NCBI GenBank assembly: GCA_902478995.1
Contig: CABSNF010000018.1
Location: 1-28,028 of the forward strand
Length of the DNA stretch: 28,028 nucleotides
Source: an uncultured Collinsella sp.
GTDB taxonomy: Bacteria > Actinomycetota > Coriobacteriia > Coriobacteriales > Coriobacteriaceae
Direction of reading: 5' to 3'
A program made the translations under genes and the position numbers. Each line of letters opens with the position of its first letter. The first letter of the stretch is position 1. Shown one piece after another: positions 15,754 through 24,458 of the stretch. Under the pieces are notes generated by a model. The model saw only the letters and a program-made list of their open reading frames with translations. It searched no databases and had not been told where the DNA came from.

Positions 15754-16830
15754 CTAGAACTGATTCAAGAAGTGCATATCACCCGTCATGAGAGTTCTGA
15801 GGTCGGGCAGGTCGTAGCGCAGTGCCGCGACGCGCTCGGCGCCAATACCAAAGGCGAAGCCGGTGTACTTCTCGGGGTCGATGCCACAGTTGATCAGGAC
15901 GTTGGGGTCGACCATGCCGCAGCCCAGAATCTCGATCCAGCCGCTGTGCTTGCAGAAGTTGCAGCCCTTGCCGCCGCACACGTGGCAGCTCACGTCCACC
16001 TCGCAGGAAGGCTCGGTGAAGGGGAAGAAGTGCGGGCGATAGCGCGTCTTGCGATCCTCACCAAACATGCACTTAACAAAGTAGTCGAGCGTGCCCTTAA
16101 GATCGCCAAAGGTGATACCCTCGTCGACGACCAGGCCCTCAATCTGGTTGAACTGCGGCAGGTGGCAGGCGTCGGCCGTGTCGGGACGATAGACGGTGCC
16201 CGGGCAGATCATGTAGATGGGCGGCTTTTGCGACTCCATGGTGTGGATCTGCACGCCCGAGGTCTGGGTGCGCAGCAGCACGTCGGACTCGCCGTGGGCG
16301 TGAGCCTCGGGGTGCGCGACGCTACCGGGGTTGTTGTCGACCACATAGAACGTGTCGCGAGCCGAGCGGCTCGGGTGATCCATGGGCGCGTTGAGCGCGG
16401 TGAAGTTGTAGTAGGAGGTATCGACCATGGGGCCGGACTCGACGGTGTAGCCGATGCCGCAGAAGATGTCCTCGGCCTCCTCGATGATCTGCTTGATCAG
16501 GTGCTGGTGACCGATCTGCGGACGGATGCCCGGCAGCGTGATGTCGACGGCCTCGTGCTCGAGTGCGTGCTTGAGGGCGGCGGCCTTCATCTCGGTGGTG
16601 CGCTCGTCGAGCATGCCCTCGATCAGCTGGCGCATCTCGTTGGCGCGTTTGCCCATCATGGGACGATCCTCGGGGGCGAGCTTGCCCATCATGCGCATCA
16701 GGCCGGTGATACGGCCCTTGCGACCGAGCAGCTCAACGCGCGCAGCCTCGAGCTTGGCGGCGTCGTCGGCGCTAGTGACGAGCTCCTTGGCCTCTTCCTC
16801 GAGTTTGACCAGATCATCAATCAGACTCAT
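15754..16830 (-). CDS. pheS: Phenylalanyl-tRNA synthetase alpha subunit
   Basis: Predicted 358-aa catalytic subunit of tRNA-Phe charging. The N-terminal coiled-coil tRNA-binding arm covers about 1-85. Class II core motifs follow: TRYRPHFFPFTEPSCEVDVSC (motif 2 region), the Gram-positive-type CHVCGGKGCNFCKHSGWIEI insertion, and the motif 3 ending FGIGAERVAALRYDLPDLRTL with terminal FLNQF. ATG 16830 gives the standard family N-terminus (MSLIDDL) and has AAGGGAAG about 4 nt upstream. The frame extends 183 bases further, but that extension runs through the T-box and is not coding. Expression is predicted to rise when uncharged tRNA-Phe accumulates, through the T-box upstream. Confidence 0.97.
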   Translation of the reverse strand: MSLIDDLVKLEEEAKELVTSADDAAKLEAARVELLGRKGRITGLMRMMGKLAPEDRPMMGKRANEMRQLIEGMLDERTTEMKAAALKHALEHEAVDITLPGIRPQIGHQHLIKQIIEEAEDIFCGIGYTVESGPMVDTSYYNFTALNAPMDHPSRSARDTFYVVDNNPGSVAHPEAHAHGESDVLLRTQTSGVQIHTMESQKPPIYMICPGTVYRPDTADACHLPQFNQIEGLVVDEGITFGDLKGTLDYFVKCMFGEDRKTRYRPHFFPFTEPSCEVDVSCHVCGGKGCNFCKHSGWIEILGCGMVDPNVLINCGIDPEKYTGFAFGIGAERVAALRYDLPDLRTLMTGDMHFLNQF

Positions 16831-16916
16831 GTCTTCCCTTTCGTCTCTCGCGTTCCCCGCTTGCCGAGGCGGCTGCCGCCGTCTGACGTTGCGAAAACGC
16901 GGCCCGGTTCGGTAAC

Positions 16917-16956
16917 AAAAAACCGCCCTCGGGCATGTGCATTGCCCAAGGACGGT
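16917..16956 (-). terminator. Regulated terminator of the pheS T-box
   Basis: ACCGTCCTTGGGCA and TGCCCGAGGGCGGT pair (with G-T pairs) around a short loop and are followed by TTTTTT. The T-box antiterminator lies immediately upstream. Confidence 0.88.
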
Positions 16957-17205
16957 TGAATTCCGCGGTACCACCTTGTTTGACCCGGCGGATGTCTGGC
17001 CCGCCGCGCCCACTCTTTGCCCCTTGTCGCGAGGCTCACGGCTTCCCTACTGGGGCTTCGCCGCCGCTGGCCGCGTGCCCGTTGAGGTTGCTGCTCGGGA
17101 GTGAACGCTTGGCCCTTGCCACCGCAGGAAGGCTTGCAGCCCATGACCTTCCCTCTCTTGCCGGCGACGCGACGGGCAAAACCCTCTCCGTCAACGCATT
17201 GGGCT
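16917..17205 (-). promoter_or_regulatory. T-box riboswitch (phenylalanine) upstream of pheS
   Basis: The conserved T-box core AAGGTGGTACCGCGG lies at 16977-16963 (minus), directly followed by a terminator with six Ts. The 3' side of Stem I contains GTTCACTCC; TTC at 17105-17103, followed by A, is a plausible Phe specifier codon. Stem I would begin near 17200 with CGGAG pairing CTCCCG. When uncharged tRNA-Phe binds, the antiterminator forms and pheST is transcribed. The 5' boundary is approximate and no strong promoter was found upstream. Confidence 0.9.
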
Positions 17206-17334
17206 ATAGGATAACACATTCTGCGAGCATATCGCCGCGTTCCGTTTTGTTCGCGCTGGGTACAAGGCAGGTAGCTGTGCAAACTGGCCGCGCGCCCACT
17301 CGAGGCGCTCGGCCTGCGAGATTAAGGATACGGT

Positions 17335-18918
17335 ATGGGAAAGAAACTCGATAAGAAGGCCCAGGCCGCCGTGGCAAAGGCTGCCAAGGGCGTCAAGGCC
17401 GCTAAAGTCGACAAGGCCGTCAAAAAGTTCCGCAAACTCGAGGGCAAGCTGTGGACTCGCGAGTACCTGCTCAAGATTGCCGAGTTCGATGGAGCGACGA
17501 TTGCTCCTGCCAACGGTGCTGCCGCCCGTGCCGACGCCATGGGCACGCTTGCCGGCGAGCATCACAAGCTACTGACCAGCGAGAAGTCCGTTGAGCTCGT
17601 ACGCTCGTTAGCGCGCGAGACGGTTGCAGGCGGACACGTAGACGACCCGCAGCTGCTCGACGAGATCCGCGTGCTCGGCCGCGACCAGCGCGAGGCAAGC
17701 GTTATTCCTACCGAGGAGGCCGAGGCCTGGACCAGGCTCACCTGCGAGGCCGACGCCGTGTGGCACAAGGCCAAGACGGCCAACGACTGGGCGAGTTTTG
17801 AGCCCTATGTGGATAGAATCATCGCCCAACTTAAGCATCAGGCCGAACTCATGGACCCCAAGCGCGACCCATACGACGTTTGGCTCGACCAGTACGAGCG
17901 CGGCCTTTCCGCCAAGAGCTTCGACGCGTTTTGCGAGGAGGTCAAGGCCACGGTCGTGCCGCTCGTGCACGCCATCGGCGAGCGCGGCCAGCAGCCCGCT
18001 GCCGACTTTTTGCACGCCCGCGTGCCCGAGGCCGCCCAGCGCGCCATGAGCTTCGACCTTATGAAGCTCGTCGGCCTGAACCTGAACGACACCACGCTTG
18101 CCTTTACCGAGCACCCGTTTAGCGAGGGCTTTGCCGTGGGTGACGCGCGCATCGCGACACACATCTACGAGGACGATTGCATCTCCAACGTCTACAGCAT
18201 CATCCACGAGGCGGGACACGCCATGTACGAGCTGGGCGTCAATCCCGCCTATGCGCGCACCTGTCTTGAGGGCGGCACCTCCATGGGCATCCACGAGAGC
18301 CAGAGCCGCTTTTTCGAGAACACCGTGGGTCGCAGCCGCGCCTTTATGGGACCGCTGCTCGAGGTGCTGCGCCGCCACGCACCCGAGGTCTACGGCGACG
18401 TCGACGAGGACACGCTCTACCACGCCGTGAACATCGCGCAGCCTTCGCTGATCCGCACCGAGGCCGACGAGCTCACCTATCCGCTGCACGTTATGGTGCG
18501 CTACGAGATCGAGCGTATGCTGTTTGCCGGCGAGGCCACGGCCAAGGACATCCCCGCGCTTTGGAACCGCTTCATGGATGAGTACCTGGGCATTCCCGTT
18601 CCCGACGACACGCACGGCTGCCTACAGGATACGCACTGGAGCGGCGGCTCGTTTGGCTACTTCCCCACCTATGCGCTGGGCAGCGCCTACGACGCCATGT
18701 TTGTGCCGGCCATGTGCCGCGACGGTGTCGACCTCAACGGCGCCTGTGCGAGCGGCGACCTGACACCCGTCCGCGCCTGGCTGGGCGAGCACATTTGGCA
18801 GTGGGGCCGCGCCAAGGACGCGCCGGAGCTCATCAAGGGCGCGTGCGGCATGGCGTTCGATGCCCGCTACTACTGCAGCTACCTGCAGGACAAGTTCACC
18901 ACGCTCTACGAGCTGTAA
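17335..18918 (+). CDS. M32-family metallocarboxypeptidase
   Basis: Predicted 527-aa cytosolic zinc carboxypeptidase (Taq/M32 family) that trims C-terminal residues from peptides. The zinc motif HEAGH is at 291-295 and the family-specific HESQSR at 320-325. DDCISNVYSIIHEAGH, GTSMGIHESQSRFFEN and the C-terminal YYCSYLQDKF segment all fit. Most M32 enzymes are about 500 residues; this one carries an extra N-terminal stretch of about 35 residues rich in Lys and Ala (KKLDKKAQAAVAKAAKG) of unknown role. AAGGA lies about 8 nt before ATG 17335. It is divergent from the pheST T-box and convergent with glmM, sharing a terminator with it. Confidence 0.93.
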   Translation: MGKKLDKKAQAAVAKAAKGVKAAKVDKAVKKFRKLEGKLWTREYLLKIAEFDGATIAPANGAAARADAMGTLAGEHHKLLTSEKSVELVRSLARETVAGGHVDDPQLLDEIRVLGRDQREASVIPTEEAEAWTRLTCEADAVWHKAKTANDWASFEPYVDRIIAQLKHQAELMDPKRDPYDVWLDQYERGLSAKSFDAFCEEVKATVVPLVHAIGERGQQPAADFLHARVPEAAQRAMSFDLMKLVGLNLNDTTLAFTEHPFSEGFAVGDARIATHIYEDDCISNVYSIIHEAGHAMYELGVNPAYARTCLEGGTSMGIHESQSRFFENTVGRSRAFMGPLLEVLRRHAPEVYGDVDEDTLYHAVNIAQPSLIRTEADELTYPLHVMVRYEIERMLFAGEATAKDIPALWNRFMDEYLGIPVPDDTHGCLQDTHWSGGSFGYFPTYALGSAYDAMFVPAMCRDGVDLNGACASGDLTPVRAWLGEHIWQWGRAKDAPELIKGACGMAFDARYYCSYLQDKFTTLYEL

Positions 18919-18940
18919 GGCATAACCGACACGCCAACGC

Positions 18941-18979
18941 AAAGGGGACGCCGCGGAACCAATCCGCAGCGTCCCCTTT
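18941..18979. terminator. Bidirectional terminator between the M32 gene and glmM
   Basis: AAAGGGGACGC (18941-18951) pairs with GCGTCCCCTTT (18969-18979) around a GCGGA/TCCGC inner stem with two bulged bases. The A-run and T-run flanks allow termination in both directions for two convergent genes. A third GTCCCC copy at 19000-19005 could form an alternative pairing. Confidence 0.85.
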
Positions 18980-19015
18980 CCACCTAGTCGTTTAAGAACG
19001 TCCCCAATGACTACC

Positions 19016-20347
19016 TTACAGAGCCTCGAGCGCGTTGGCGATGCGCTTCATGGCGGCATCGGCGGATGCTTGGTCGGGCGCCTCGGCCAGCACGCGGATA
19101 ACCGACTCGGTTCCGCTCTTGCGCACGAGCACGCGGCCCTCGCCCGCCAGCGACGCCTCGGCCTCGGCGATGGCGTTCTGCACGCCCATGTTCTCGAGCG
19201 CGGCGTCCTTGTCCGCCACGTGCACGGCCACCTGCGCCTGCGGCAGCAGCTTGCACGGAGCCGTGAGCTGCGAGAGCGTCTCGCGCTCAGCACGAATCAC
19301 TTCCATCACGCGCAGCGAAGTCATAATGCCGTCGCCCGTGCGCTCGATATCGCCAAAGATCGTATGGCCCGTCTGCTCGCCGCCCAAGCTGTAACCGCCC
19401 TCGCGCATCTTGGCATACACGTGACGGTCGCCCACGCCGCTGGTCACGGCGCTCAGACCGGCAAGCTCCAGCGACTTGACCAGGCCAAAGTTACTGGCAA
19501 TCGTCGGCACCACGGTACCGCCCGAGAGGCGCCCGTGCTTGTTCAGATACACGCCGCACACGTACAGGATCTGGTCGCCGTCGACCACGCGCCCGCGCTC
19601 GTCCACGGCCAGGCAGCGGTCGGCATCGCCGTCGTAGGCAAAGCCCACGTCCAGGCCCTGCTCCACCACATGGCGCTGCAGACGCTCCATATGCGTGGAG
19701 CCGCAGTCGACGTTGATATTAAAGCCATCGGGCGCGGCATTGATCACGCGCACGTCGGCACCGAGCGCGTCAAACACCGGCTTGGCCACCGAGGAAGCCG
19801 AGCCGTTGGCGCAGTCGATGCCGATCTTGACGCCCTGCAGCGAAAAGTTCGCGCTGGCGATGAGCGAAGCAATGTAGCGGTTGCGGCCCTGCATGTAGTC
19901 CACTGTGGCGCCGATGTGATTGCCCGTGGCCAGCGGCACCTCGCTCTTGCCATCGATATAGTCCTCGATGAGCTCCAGCACGTCCTCGTCCATCTTAAAG
20001 CCGTCGCTGTTGACGAGCTTAATGCCGTTATCGCAAAACGGGTTGTGGCTCGCACTGATCATGATGCCGCAATCGAAGCAGCCCTCCACGGTCTGATGCG
20101 CCACGCCCGGAGTGGGGATCACGTGCAGCATATAGGCGTCCGCGCCGCTCGCGACCAGGCCACTCACCAGCGCCGCCTCGAACATATAACTCGAGCGACG
20201 TGTGTCCTTGCCCACGATAACGCGCGCCTTAGCACTGCGGTTGGCGCCGTAATACCAGCCCACAAAACGGCCAATCTTATAAGCGTGCTCTACCGTCAGC
20301 CCAACGTTGGCCTCACCGCGAAAGCCGTCGGTGCCAAAGTACTTCAT
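19016..20347 (-). CDS. glmM: Phosphoglucosamine mutase
   Basis: Predicted 443-aa enzyme converting glucosamine-6-phosphate to glucosamine-1-phosphate, the step feeding UDP-GlcNAc for peptidoglycan. The active-site phosphoserine loop ISASHNP is at 97-103 (Ser100), the Mg2+ loop DGDADR at 239-244, a sugar-binding GGEQTGH follows, and the C-terminal phosphate loop is RKSGTESVIRV. The N-terminal MKYFGTDGFRG and length match GlmM rather than phosphomannomutase. It starts 3 nt after the DUF4012 gene stop, so the two are cotranscribed and probably translationally coupled; its own ribosome binding site (AGGA, about 11 nt upstream) lies in the end of that gene. Confidence 0.95.
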   Translation of the reverse strand: MKYFGTDGFRGEANVGLTVEHAYKIGRFVGWYYGANRSAKARVIVGKDTRRSSYMFEAALVSGLVASGADAYMLHVIPTPGVAHQTVEGCFDCGIMISASHNPFCDNGIKLVNSDGFKMDEDVLELIEDYIDGKSEVPLATGNHIGATVDYMQGRNRYIASLIASANFSLQGVKIGIDCANGSASSVAKPVFDALGADVRVINAAPDGFNINVDCGSTHMERLQRHVVEQGLDVGFAYDGDADRCLAVDERGRVVDGDQILYVCGVYLNKHGRLSGGTVVPTIASNFGLVKSLELAGLSAVTSGVGDRHVYAKMREGGYSLGGEQTGHTIFGDIERTGDGIMTSLRVMEVIRAERETLSQLTAPCKLLPQAQVAVHVADKDAALENMGVQNAIAEAEASLAGEGRVLVRKSGTESVIRVLAEAPDQASADAAMKRIANALEAL

Positions 20348-20350
20348 ATC

Positions 20351-22681
20351 TTACTTATCCTGTTCGAACGTTTGAGCGGTTGGCGTGGTACGAACCTTAA
20401 GCTCTTTGTGCCCAGAGTCCTTCGAAGTCGTGACCGTGTACTCGACCTTTATGTCTTGTCCAAGAAGCATGTGGACACCGCCCCATGCAACCTTCAAGCC
20501 ATCGTGCGTCGCTTCGTTCATCTCGATAGAACCGGAGCCCGAAGTCTTAATATCCGAAATGCTGCCTCCCGCAGGAGCATAGAGATAAAGCCTCAGCACC
20601 TCATCATCAATATCCTGGCTAATGCCGTTATGGCCCTGGAAATAACCAGGCATCTCGGCCTTCTCCTGGGGGGTCATCGTGTTCTTGAGCGAGGTGGTCA
20701 CTCGATACGTCGTCGAGCCATCGGCATTTTCAACCGAAGAATCGATGGTGACTCGCTTATCGAGGAACCAATCCATCTTTGAATAGCTGTAGTTGTTCAC
20801 ATAGACGCCCAAGATCGGAGCCTCCGACGTATCGGTTTGGAGGGCGCCCGATATTCCAAGAGCCTTCGCGGCCTTTTCCTCGTCATCGTTTCTCGAATAC
20901 ATGAGGATGCGACCCTCGGAAGCGCCCTTTTCGATGGCGGCAGCAATCTTAGTAATATCGCTGGAGCCCAGTTCGTCCACGATCTTGTTAAAAGCTGATC
21001 CGGCAACCGCCGCAAAAATGGCGTCCTGTTCCTCTACCGGGTAATTCCAATAAATATCGTGCAGCAGCACCTTCGCAGCGTTGCTTCCATCAACGACGGT
21101 GCCGTCAGGAAGCTGTGTGCCGCCTACAACGCCGAGCATATACTGCAAAAATACCGGATCGACTGCAAATACGCCGTCGATGTCATCTCCGACAATGGCC
21201 TTCTGCATATCGCTGGCAAGCTGAGCCGCACGCGGATAATCAGGCGTCATCGTAACGTCGCCCATCGTGTATCCGAGCGTGTTGAATCCGGTCAGGCCCC
21301 ATCCGGTCGTGAATAAGTTTGCCTCTTCATCGGTGATGGGAAGCGGGCTCAAAGGCTCTTTCATCATGTCGACTTTGACAAAATCGCCCAGTTCGAGCTT
21401 ACCGTCAGTCACCGACATCACGCCGCGAGAACCGGGGAAACCGCCGCAGGCGCGGATCTCGACATTGCTCATCGCGAGCACAAGATAATGACGCGTCTGG
21501 CCGTTGGCGCCGAGCATCTGGGGAAGGACGGGGGCGACCTTTTCCGCCGCGTCAACCGCACCGTTGAGGGTGGCAAAGCCGTCCTTGGCCTTATCGACCA
21601 GCTCGGTCACCTGGGAAATATGAGTATCGCCAATGCCCTGGATCTTCTCGTTGGCGCTCTTGAACACCTTCGAGCTGCTGGAAAGCGAATCGGCGACCGC
21701 CTGCAGCGCGGACACGTTAATCATGCCGTCCTGGAACAGCTTGCCGGGCGTGGCCTGCGAAAGGTTGTCGGCCATGGGAACCAGCGCATTGCTCGAGACA
21801 TCGGACAGGGCGTCAATCATGGTGCGGGCCGCATTGATATCGCCGCCATACACCGGGATAAACGAAGCCGCCGTCCACAGCGGGCTCGAGGTCTCCGCCT
21901 TCATGCTGTTGCAGAGCTCATCGATCTTCTTCGCGTCGTCAGGCAGCGTCGAAAAATCGCCCGATGTGACCTTGTCCTTAAGGCCACCGACGATCTCGAC
22001 AGCCTCCTTCGCTTCGCTCTTTACGGTCTTTGCCGAGTTAAGCAGCATAAAGCCGCTTGCGCCAAGCGCAACGAGAAGCACCGCGACTACAGCGGCAATA
22101 ATGGCGCCGGTGTGACGCTTTTTGCGCTCGCCCTTGCGATGGCGATGACGGACCAGACCGTCAGAGGTCGAACTCGACGAAGCTTCGCTACCGTAGTTCA
22201 AGCCAAAATCGTAATAATCTTCCTTGGAACCCGAGCCCGCAAACTCGGCACCGCTATCATCCAGGCGGGCGAACGTGCCAGTCTCGGAGGCGCCGGTGTA
22301 AATCGTGCCAAGGTTACCCGTAAGCCCCGCGCCACCGGCAGAGGGAGTATTGTTGGCGGCCTTGCCGGCATTAACGTTGCCGGCAGCATTCGCGGCGTTG
22401 GCAGCACCTGCGTTGTTCGCAGGCACCGAAGGAGCCCCGCTCGGCTGCGACGCGGAGGTTGCACCGCCCGCAAAGACATTCCCTCTTGCACGGCCGGTCT
22501 TTTTTGCCTTTTGAGACTGCTCGTACAGAGCGGTGAACATCGCCGTCTCGCCCGGGGACACGCGCTTACCGGAACCGCCCTGTCCAGCGCCGCCCGGCGT
22601 GCCGGCCTTACCAGCCCCGTTCGGACGCGGCGGAACTGCAGGACGGCCGCTATCGCTGCCCTTAAAGTGATTACCAGCCAT
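20351..22681 (-). CDS. DUF4012 domain membrane protein
   Basis: Predicted 776-aa single-pass membrane protein. Residues 1-185 are a polar cytoplasmic region very rich in Gly, Ala, Pro and Asn. An Arg/Lys-rich stretch (RHRHRKGERKKRH) comes just before one transmembrane helix at about 192-214, so the remaining 560 residues should be outside. The extracellular part has DUF4012 features: a helical region ahead of HYLVLAMSNVEIRACGGFPGSRG, then DGVFAVDPVFLQYMLG and a beta-rich C-terminal domain. The family is widespread in Actinobacteria and Firmicutes, often near glycopolymer genes; its function is unknown. ATG 22681 has GAGG 8 nt upstream; the frame upstream starts only at TTG. Direct coupling to glmM suggests a cell-envelope role. 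Confidence 0.85.
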   Translation of the reverse strand: MAGNHFKGSDSGRPAVPPRPNGAGKAGTPGGAGQGGSGKRVSPGETAMFTALYEQSQKAKKTGRARGNVFAGGATSASQPSGAPSVPANNAGAANAANAAGNVNAGKAANNTPSAGGAGLTGNLGTIYTGASETGTFARLDDSGAEFAGSGSKEDYYDFGLNYGSEASSSSTSDGLVRHRHRKGERKKRHTGAIIAAVVAVLLVALGASGFMLLNSAKTVKSEAKEAVEIVGGLKDKVTSGDFSTLPDDAKKIDELCNSMKAETSSPLWTAASFIPVYGGDINAARTMIDALSDVSSNALVPMADNLSQATPGKLFQDGMINVSALQAVADSLSSSSKVFKSANEKIQGIGDTHISQVTELVDKAKDGFATLNGAVDAAEKVAPVLPQMLGANGQTRHYLVLAMSNVEIRACGGFPGSRGVMSVTDGKLELGDFVKVDMMKEPLSPLPITDEEANLFTTGWGLTGFNTLGYTMGDVTMTPDYPRAAQLASDMQKAIVGDDIDGVFAVDPVFLQYMLGVVGGTQLPDGTVVDGSNAAKVLLHDIYWNYPVEEQDAIFAAVAGSAFNKIVDELGSSDITKIAAAIEKGASEGRILMYSRNDDEEKAAKALGISGALQTDTSEAPILGVYVNNYSYSKMDWFLDKRVTIDSSVENADGSTTYRVTTSLKNTMTPQEKAEMPGYFQGHNGISQDIDDEVLRLYLYAPAGGSISDIKTSGSGSIEMNEATHDGLKVAWGGVHMLLGQDIKVEYTVTTSKDSGHKELKVRTTPTAQTFEQDK

Positions 22682-22710
22682 AAAGAAATCCTCGCAATTG
22701 AGTCGCAATG

Positions 22711-22739
22711 AAAAAGTCCATAACGTTACTAGTTTATGG
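22711..22739 (-). terminator. Weak terminator candidate between the EamA gene and the DUF4012 gene
   Basis: CCATAA and TTATGG pair across a 10-nt loop, followed after two bases by TTTTT on the minus strand. The stem is short. Confidence 0.35.
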
Positions 22740-22830
22740 CATTTTGAGCATCGACAGCTAAACTCCAGACACGGACGTCAATTGGCGAAAATGCGGCACA
22801 ACACCTTTTCTGTCTTGGCGGCGGCGTCAA

Positions 22831-23853
22831 CTACACCGTGAGGAACATCATCACGATGATCATGGCAAAGCCGATAAGGTCGGTCGGCAAAAACACCGTA
22901 CCCAGCATAACGGCGCTGGTGATGGTCGCCGAAACCGGCTCCACAGTTCCGATGAGGCTCGCACGTACCGAGCCGATGTCCTTAACGCCCTGCATATAGA
23001 GCATGTAAGCAAAAAACGAGCCGATAACCACGAACACCGCGAGCGCCTCGATACCGGCGGCATCGAGCGCCGGCATATGCGCCCAGGGCTGCACGAAGAC
23101 ACATGAGACCACGCCCGCCGTGAGCATTGCCGAGCCCGTGACGATGGGGCTACCGTATTCGGGCAGGATCTTGGCGGGAATCACCGCCATACACGCGGCG
23201 CTGACCGCACACATAAGACCTGCTGCCAGGCCAAGCGGCGAAATATTCAGGCTGGTGGGGTCGCCGCCGGTGGCGATTAAAAAGGTTCCACCCAGAGCCA
23301 GGCCAATGCCGATGACTTCGCGAGTACGCGGCATGCGGCGATCGATCACGCAGGTGTAGCCCATGATGATAACGAGCTGCAGGCACTGGAGCACCGTCGC
23401 GGTTCCGGCGTTCGTCAGGCGCACGGCCGAAAGATAGCAAAACTGGTTGAACAGCAGGCCAAAAGCGGTAAAGAGCAGCAGCCGCTTGCGATCGGCGGGT
23501 GTGGTCCAGAGCTTAATCAGGCGCTCGCGGTCGCGCGTAACAACCACGGCCATAAAGAGTAGACCGGCGAGAATCTGACGCACGCTCATAAGCCACAAGG
23601 TGTCGACGTGGTAGGTATCGAACAGAAAGCTCGCGCTGGTGCCCGAGAAGCCCCAAAACGAACCGCCCACCAGCGTAGCCAAGACGCCCAATGCCATCTT
23701 GCGCGACGACGCATCGTTGAGGCGATCGCGCCATGCACGGCGGGTGCTGCGACTGAGCTCGTCGGTGCCCTCGGGCACATCAATGTTCGATATATCGGTC
23801 ATCGGCACCGAAGCCCCTGCGCCTTCGACCTGCTCGACACACTCTTTGCTCAT
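22831..23853 (-). CDS. EamA/DMT-family transporter
   Basis: Predicted 340-aa inner-membrane protein of the drug/metabolite transporter superfamily. About 50 polar residues precede ten hydrophobic helices in two five-helix halves, the EamA duplication. The first helix GVLATLVGGSFWGFSG, SVRQILAGLLFM and LTNAGTATVLQCLQLVIIMG in the first half, and MGYTCVIDRRMP between helices, fit the family. The C-terminal half includes GSVRASLIGTVEPVSATITSA, the usual EP-containing signature. The substrate cannot be read from the sequence. GGGGGAG lies about 5 nt before ATG 23853. It is transcribed alone, upstream of the DUF4012 gene on the same strand. Confidence 0.88.
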   Translation of the reverse strand: MSKECVEQVEGAGASVPMTDISNIDVPEGTDELSRSTRRAWRDRLNDASSRKMALGVLATLVGGSFWGFSGTSASFLFDTYHVDTLWLMSVRQILAGLLFMAVVVTRDRERLIKLWTTPADRKRLLLFTAFGLLFNQFCYLSAVRLTNAGTATVLQCLQLVIIMGYTCVIDRRMPRTREVIGIGLALGGTFLIATGGDPTSLNISPLGLAAGLMCAVSAACMAVIPAKILPEYGSPIVTGSAMLTAGVVSCVFVQPWAHMPALDAAGIEALAVFVVIGSFFAYMLYMQGVKDIGSVRASLIGTVEPVSATITSAVMLGTVFLPTDLIGFAMIIVMMFLTV

Positions 23854-24084
23854 TCCACTCCCCCGAAACAGCCTGGAAACAATTCGGCTTACCTTACCAC
23901 GGCGAAGGCATCAGCTAGAGGCTTGTCCGCTTATCGGTAGGACAATTCCGCAGACGTCTTTCCATAGCTCGATACCGCAATGGCCTTGCATTATGCGACA
24001 GCCAAATCGCGGCAGCAGGCTCTTTTGAAATGGATATAACAAAGCCCCCGAATTCCACAATGTAAGCGATTTTTAAAAATGTTC

Positions 24085-24113
24085 TTGCCACCGAGTTCAG
24101 GCTCCGTTATATT
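24085..24113 (+). promoter_or_regulatory. Promoter of tRNA-Val
   Basis: TTGCCA (24085-24090), 17-bp spacer, TATATT (24108-24113). Predicted start about 24120, 20-25 nt before the mature tRNA. Confidence 0.8.
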
Positions 24114-24142
24114 ATCCCTTGCGCGCTTGCGCACCCTTGATC

Positions 24143-24217
24143 GGGCGTTTAGCTCAGGGGGAGAGCGCTTCCCTGACACGGAAGAGGTCAGAAGTTCAAA
24201 TCTTCTAACGCCCACCA
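24143..24217 (+). tRNA. tRNA-Val (anticodon GAC)
   Basis: A complete cloverleaf is visible: acceptor GGGCGTT with AACGCCC, D-arm AGCTC with GAGC, anticodon arm CTTCC-CTGACAC-GGAAG giving anticodon GAC, and T-arm AGAAG-TTCAAAT-CTTCT. The discriminator A and a gene-encoded CCA end at 24217. Confidence 0.97.
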
Positions 24218-24225
24218 AATGTTCG

Positions 24226-24261
24226 CAGCCCAGAGACTATGTCTCTGGGCTGTTTTGTTTT
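24226..24261 (+). terminator. Terminator of tRNA-Val
   Basis: CAGCCCAGAGAC (24226-24237) pairs perfectly with GTCTCTGGGCTG (24241-24252), loop TAT, followed by TTTTGTTTT. Confidence 0.93.
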
Positions 24262-24458
24262 ATGTCGCCAAATCCGCTGGCAGCTCCAACCGCCCAAGCA
24301 ACCACCCTGCCCATGCACAAAACCGCGTCAATAGCCACCGAGGCCGAGACCAACGCGTCTCGAACCCATCCGAGCCGCAACTTCTCGACAAAACGCCGCG
24401 ATGTCTGCGCCCTGCGGTATCCTTGAGCCACTTGCACCTGCAGCACCAAGGAGCCGCC

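Noticed and set aside
16831..17013. N-terminal extension of pheS
   Set aside because: The extension is the T-box terminator and antiterminator read as codons; the conserved PheS start is at 16830.
19007..20782. 591-codon open frame antisense to glmM and the DUF4012 gene
   Set aside because: Spans two well-supported genes on the opposite strand and shows no domain.
24195..24217. tRNA-Val 3' end as a phage or island attachment site
   Set aside because: No second copy of the tRNA 3' end and no integrase are visible in the window.
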